This document shows positions 41,649 through 42,330 of a DNA stretch of 42,330 nucleotides, in pieces. A program made the translations under genes and the position numbers. The DNA lies in NCBI GenBank assembly GCA_025928375.1, contig JAICJP010000003.1:1-42330 (forward strand). The letters run 5' to 3'. The DNA comes from Candidatus Sulfotelmatobacter sp. GTDB lineage: Bacteria; Acidobacteriota; Terriglobia; Terriglobales; Acidobacteriaceae. Every line of letters begins with the position of its first letter. The first letter of the stretch is position 1. The notes under the pieces are model-generated. The model ran no database searches. It saw only the letters and a program-made list of their open reading frames with translations, and was not told the origin of the DNA.

Positions 41649-42107
41649 CTACTTCACTACCGGGGAGTTGGCGTCTGCGGGCTTGCTGTCGTCGCCGCGA
41701 ATCTTTCCGTCCTCGTCGGCGTAGAAGGACCGGTGCTGGGCGTCCATGTTTTTCGGAGTCATAGTCAGGATGTAGCTGTCCTTCTTGCCTTTGAAACCCG
41801 CAGTGTAGTCTCCGCGGTCGGGATTGACCATGCGCTTCGTGAATGAACCGGAGTGGACCAGCTCCGCGAGCGTGGTGGCGTAGTGTCCGTATTGCTTGTT
41901 GAACCGTTTCTGGGCGCGGATGACCACGCGCATGTAGGCGAGCGCCCCGGCTTCGGAGTCAGAGTGCGCAGGGTCTCCTTTGAATTTCGGAGTGTAGGTG
42001 GAGTCCGGACTCTGGCCGGTTACTGGCGCCGTGGATTCTTGAGCGAAGAGTGGGAGCGCGGCGAGCAGGGCGAAAAAAAGTAGGCAACAGAAAGGCTTCG
42101 ATTTCAT
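41649..42107 (-). CDS. Secreted pseudopilin-like protein
   Basis: This is a 152-residue protein starting at ATG 42107 with a signal peptide (MKSKPFCCLLFFALLAALPLFAQ); the track start at 42263 adds 52 unlikely residues. EAGALAYMRVVIRAQKRFNKQYGHYATTLAEL resembles the conserved helix-plus-loop just after the N-terminal helix of type IV pilins and type II secretion pseudopilins (AQxxYxxxxGxYxT). However, the true prepilin cleavage/hydrophobic stalk (GFTLIE) is absent, so it is a soluble secreted relative. The tail (HRSFYADEDGKIRGDDSKPA) matches the usual pilin-like strand ending. Imperfect direct repeats flank the gene. Confidence 0.7.
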   Translation of the reverse strand: MKSKPFCCLLFFALLAALPLFAQESTAPVTGQSPDSTYTPKFKGDPAHSDSEAGALAYMRVVIRAQKRFNKQYGHYATTLAELVHSGSFTKRMVNPDRGDYTAGFKGKKDSYILTMTPKNMDAQHRSFYADEDGKIRGDDSKPADANSPVVK

Positions 42108-42153
42108 GCGAGGGGATTCTCCGAATGGTTTTCCGAATCTTTCGATCTGCGGT

Positions 42154-42188
42154 GCAGAAACTGTCGAGCTGCGCTCGACCAGACAACC
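42154..42188 (+). repeat. Direct repeat, right copy, flanking the pseudopilin-like gene
   Basis: This is the partner of 41575-41610, lying upstream of the gene start at 42107 on the minus strand. Beyond it the window holds about 140 nt in which I see no gene. Confidence 0.4.
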
Positions 42189-42330
42189 AATAGCGAATGT
42201 CCCCACACAAATTAGGGGCTTTGGCTCATGAGTTGCCGCTGAGAACGGGGCTGGCGACCGCACAACTCATGTTACTCCCGTAATTTCCCTTCGGTCACCT
42301 TCTCTTTGCAAGGCGCCGAATTATTACTAT

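Noticed and set aside
1-42330. CRISPR arrays, tRNA or rRNA genes, transposases, prophage genes
   Set aside because: I looked for regularly spaced repeats, tRNA-like cloverleaf ends, rRNA landmarks, and integrase or transposase motifs in the ORFs and gaps and saw none.

Overview
The window is a GC-rich bacterial chromosome segment carrying about 35 protein genes, without rRNA, tRNA, phage, CRISPR or transposase genes that I could see. The gene content points to Acidobacteriota, probably class Terriglobia. The main signs are a large Oar-like TonB-dependent receptor with an N-terminal carboxypeptidase-regulatory-like domain, a second secreted protein made of such domains, a FecR protein with a Gly-rich tail, and a D-aminoacylase-like amidohydrolase coupled to an APC permease. 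A trpS-scpA-scpB-rluB run, an rnc-lepB-lepB run and futalosine-pathway MqnC add to this. The taxonomic call is inference from gene content; no database was searched.

Layout. 1-3859 (+): the tail of a membrane protein, a small secreted protein, pirin, MutM/Fpg and a ROK glucokinase. 3863-10069 (-): read in transcription order trpS, scpA, scpB, rluB, hisC and an exported ADP-ribosylglycohydrolase-like protein. 10287-13342 (+): an amino-acid permease overlapping an exported D-aminoacylase-like amidohydrolase by 4 nt. 13361-21005 (-): an envelope/secretion run of two TPR proteins, rnc, two tandem signal peptidases I and an AsmA-like protein, behind a good sigma70-type promoter. 21130-28667 (+): holB, a membrane protein with an L7/L12-like tail, a lytic transglycosylase, an AMIN/Amidase_3 cell-wall amidase, a tiny very basic ORF, and a GT39-like glycosyltransferase. 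28898-32191 (-): the TonB receptor, ending in a clear intrinsic terminator. 32451-33843 (+): mqnC and a 70-residue zinc-ribbon protein. 33906-34409 (-) and 34614-36302 (+): a DUF1648-like membrane protein divergent from a multi-domain carboxypeptidase-regulatory-like protein. 36416-39352 (+): a tight PIG-L deacetylase / GT4 glycosyltransferase / CelD-type GNAT cluster. 39416-42107: an SDR, a FecR protein with an intrinsic terminator, and a pseudopilin-like secreted protein.

Themes. Much of the window serves the cell envelope: export (two LepB), outer-membrane maintenance (AsmA), peptidoglycan remodelling (SLT and amidase next to each other), surface glycan or small-molecule glycoside assembly (GT39; PIG-L/GT4/GNAT) and outer-membrane uptake. 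Housekeeping genes (trpS, scpAB, rluB, holB, rnc, mutM, mqnC) are interspersed.

The most interesting unexplained signals are: a 32-codon extremely basic ORF directly after, and in frame with, the amidase stop; the PIG-L/GT4/GNAT triad, whose enzyme logic resembles low-molecular-weight thiol or aminosugar conjugate synthesis; an amidohydrolase that has lost the usual HxH metal ligands; and a family of short GGACAGCC-type hairpins between genes.
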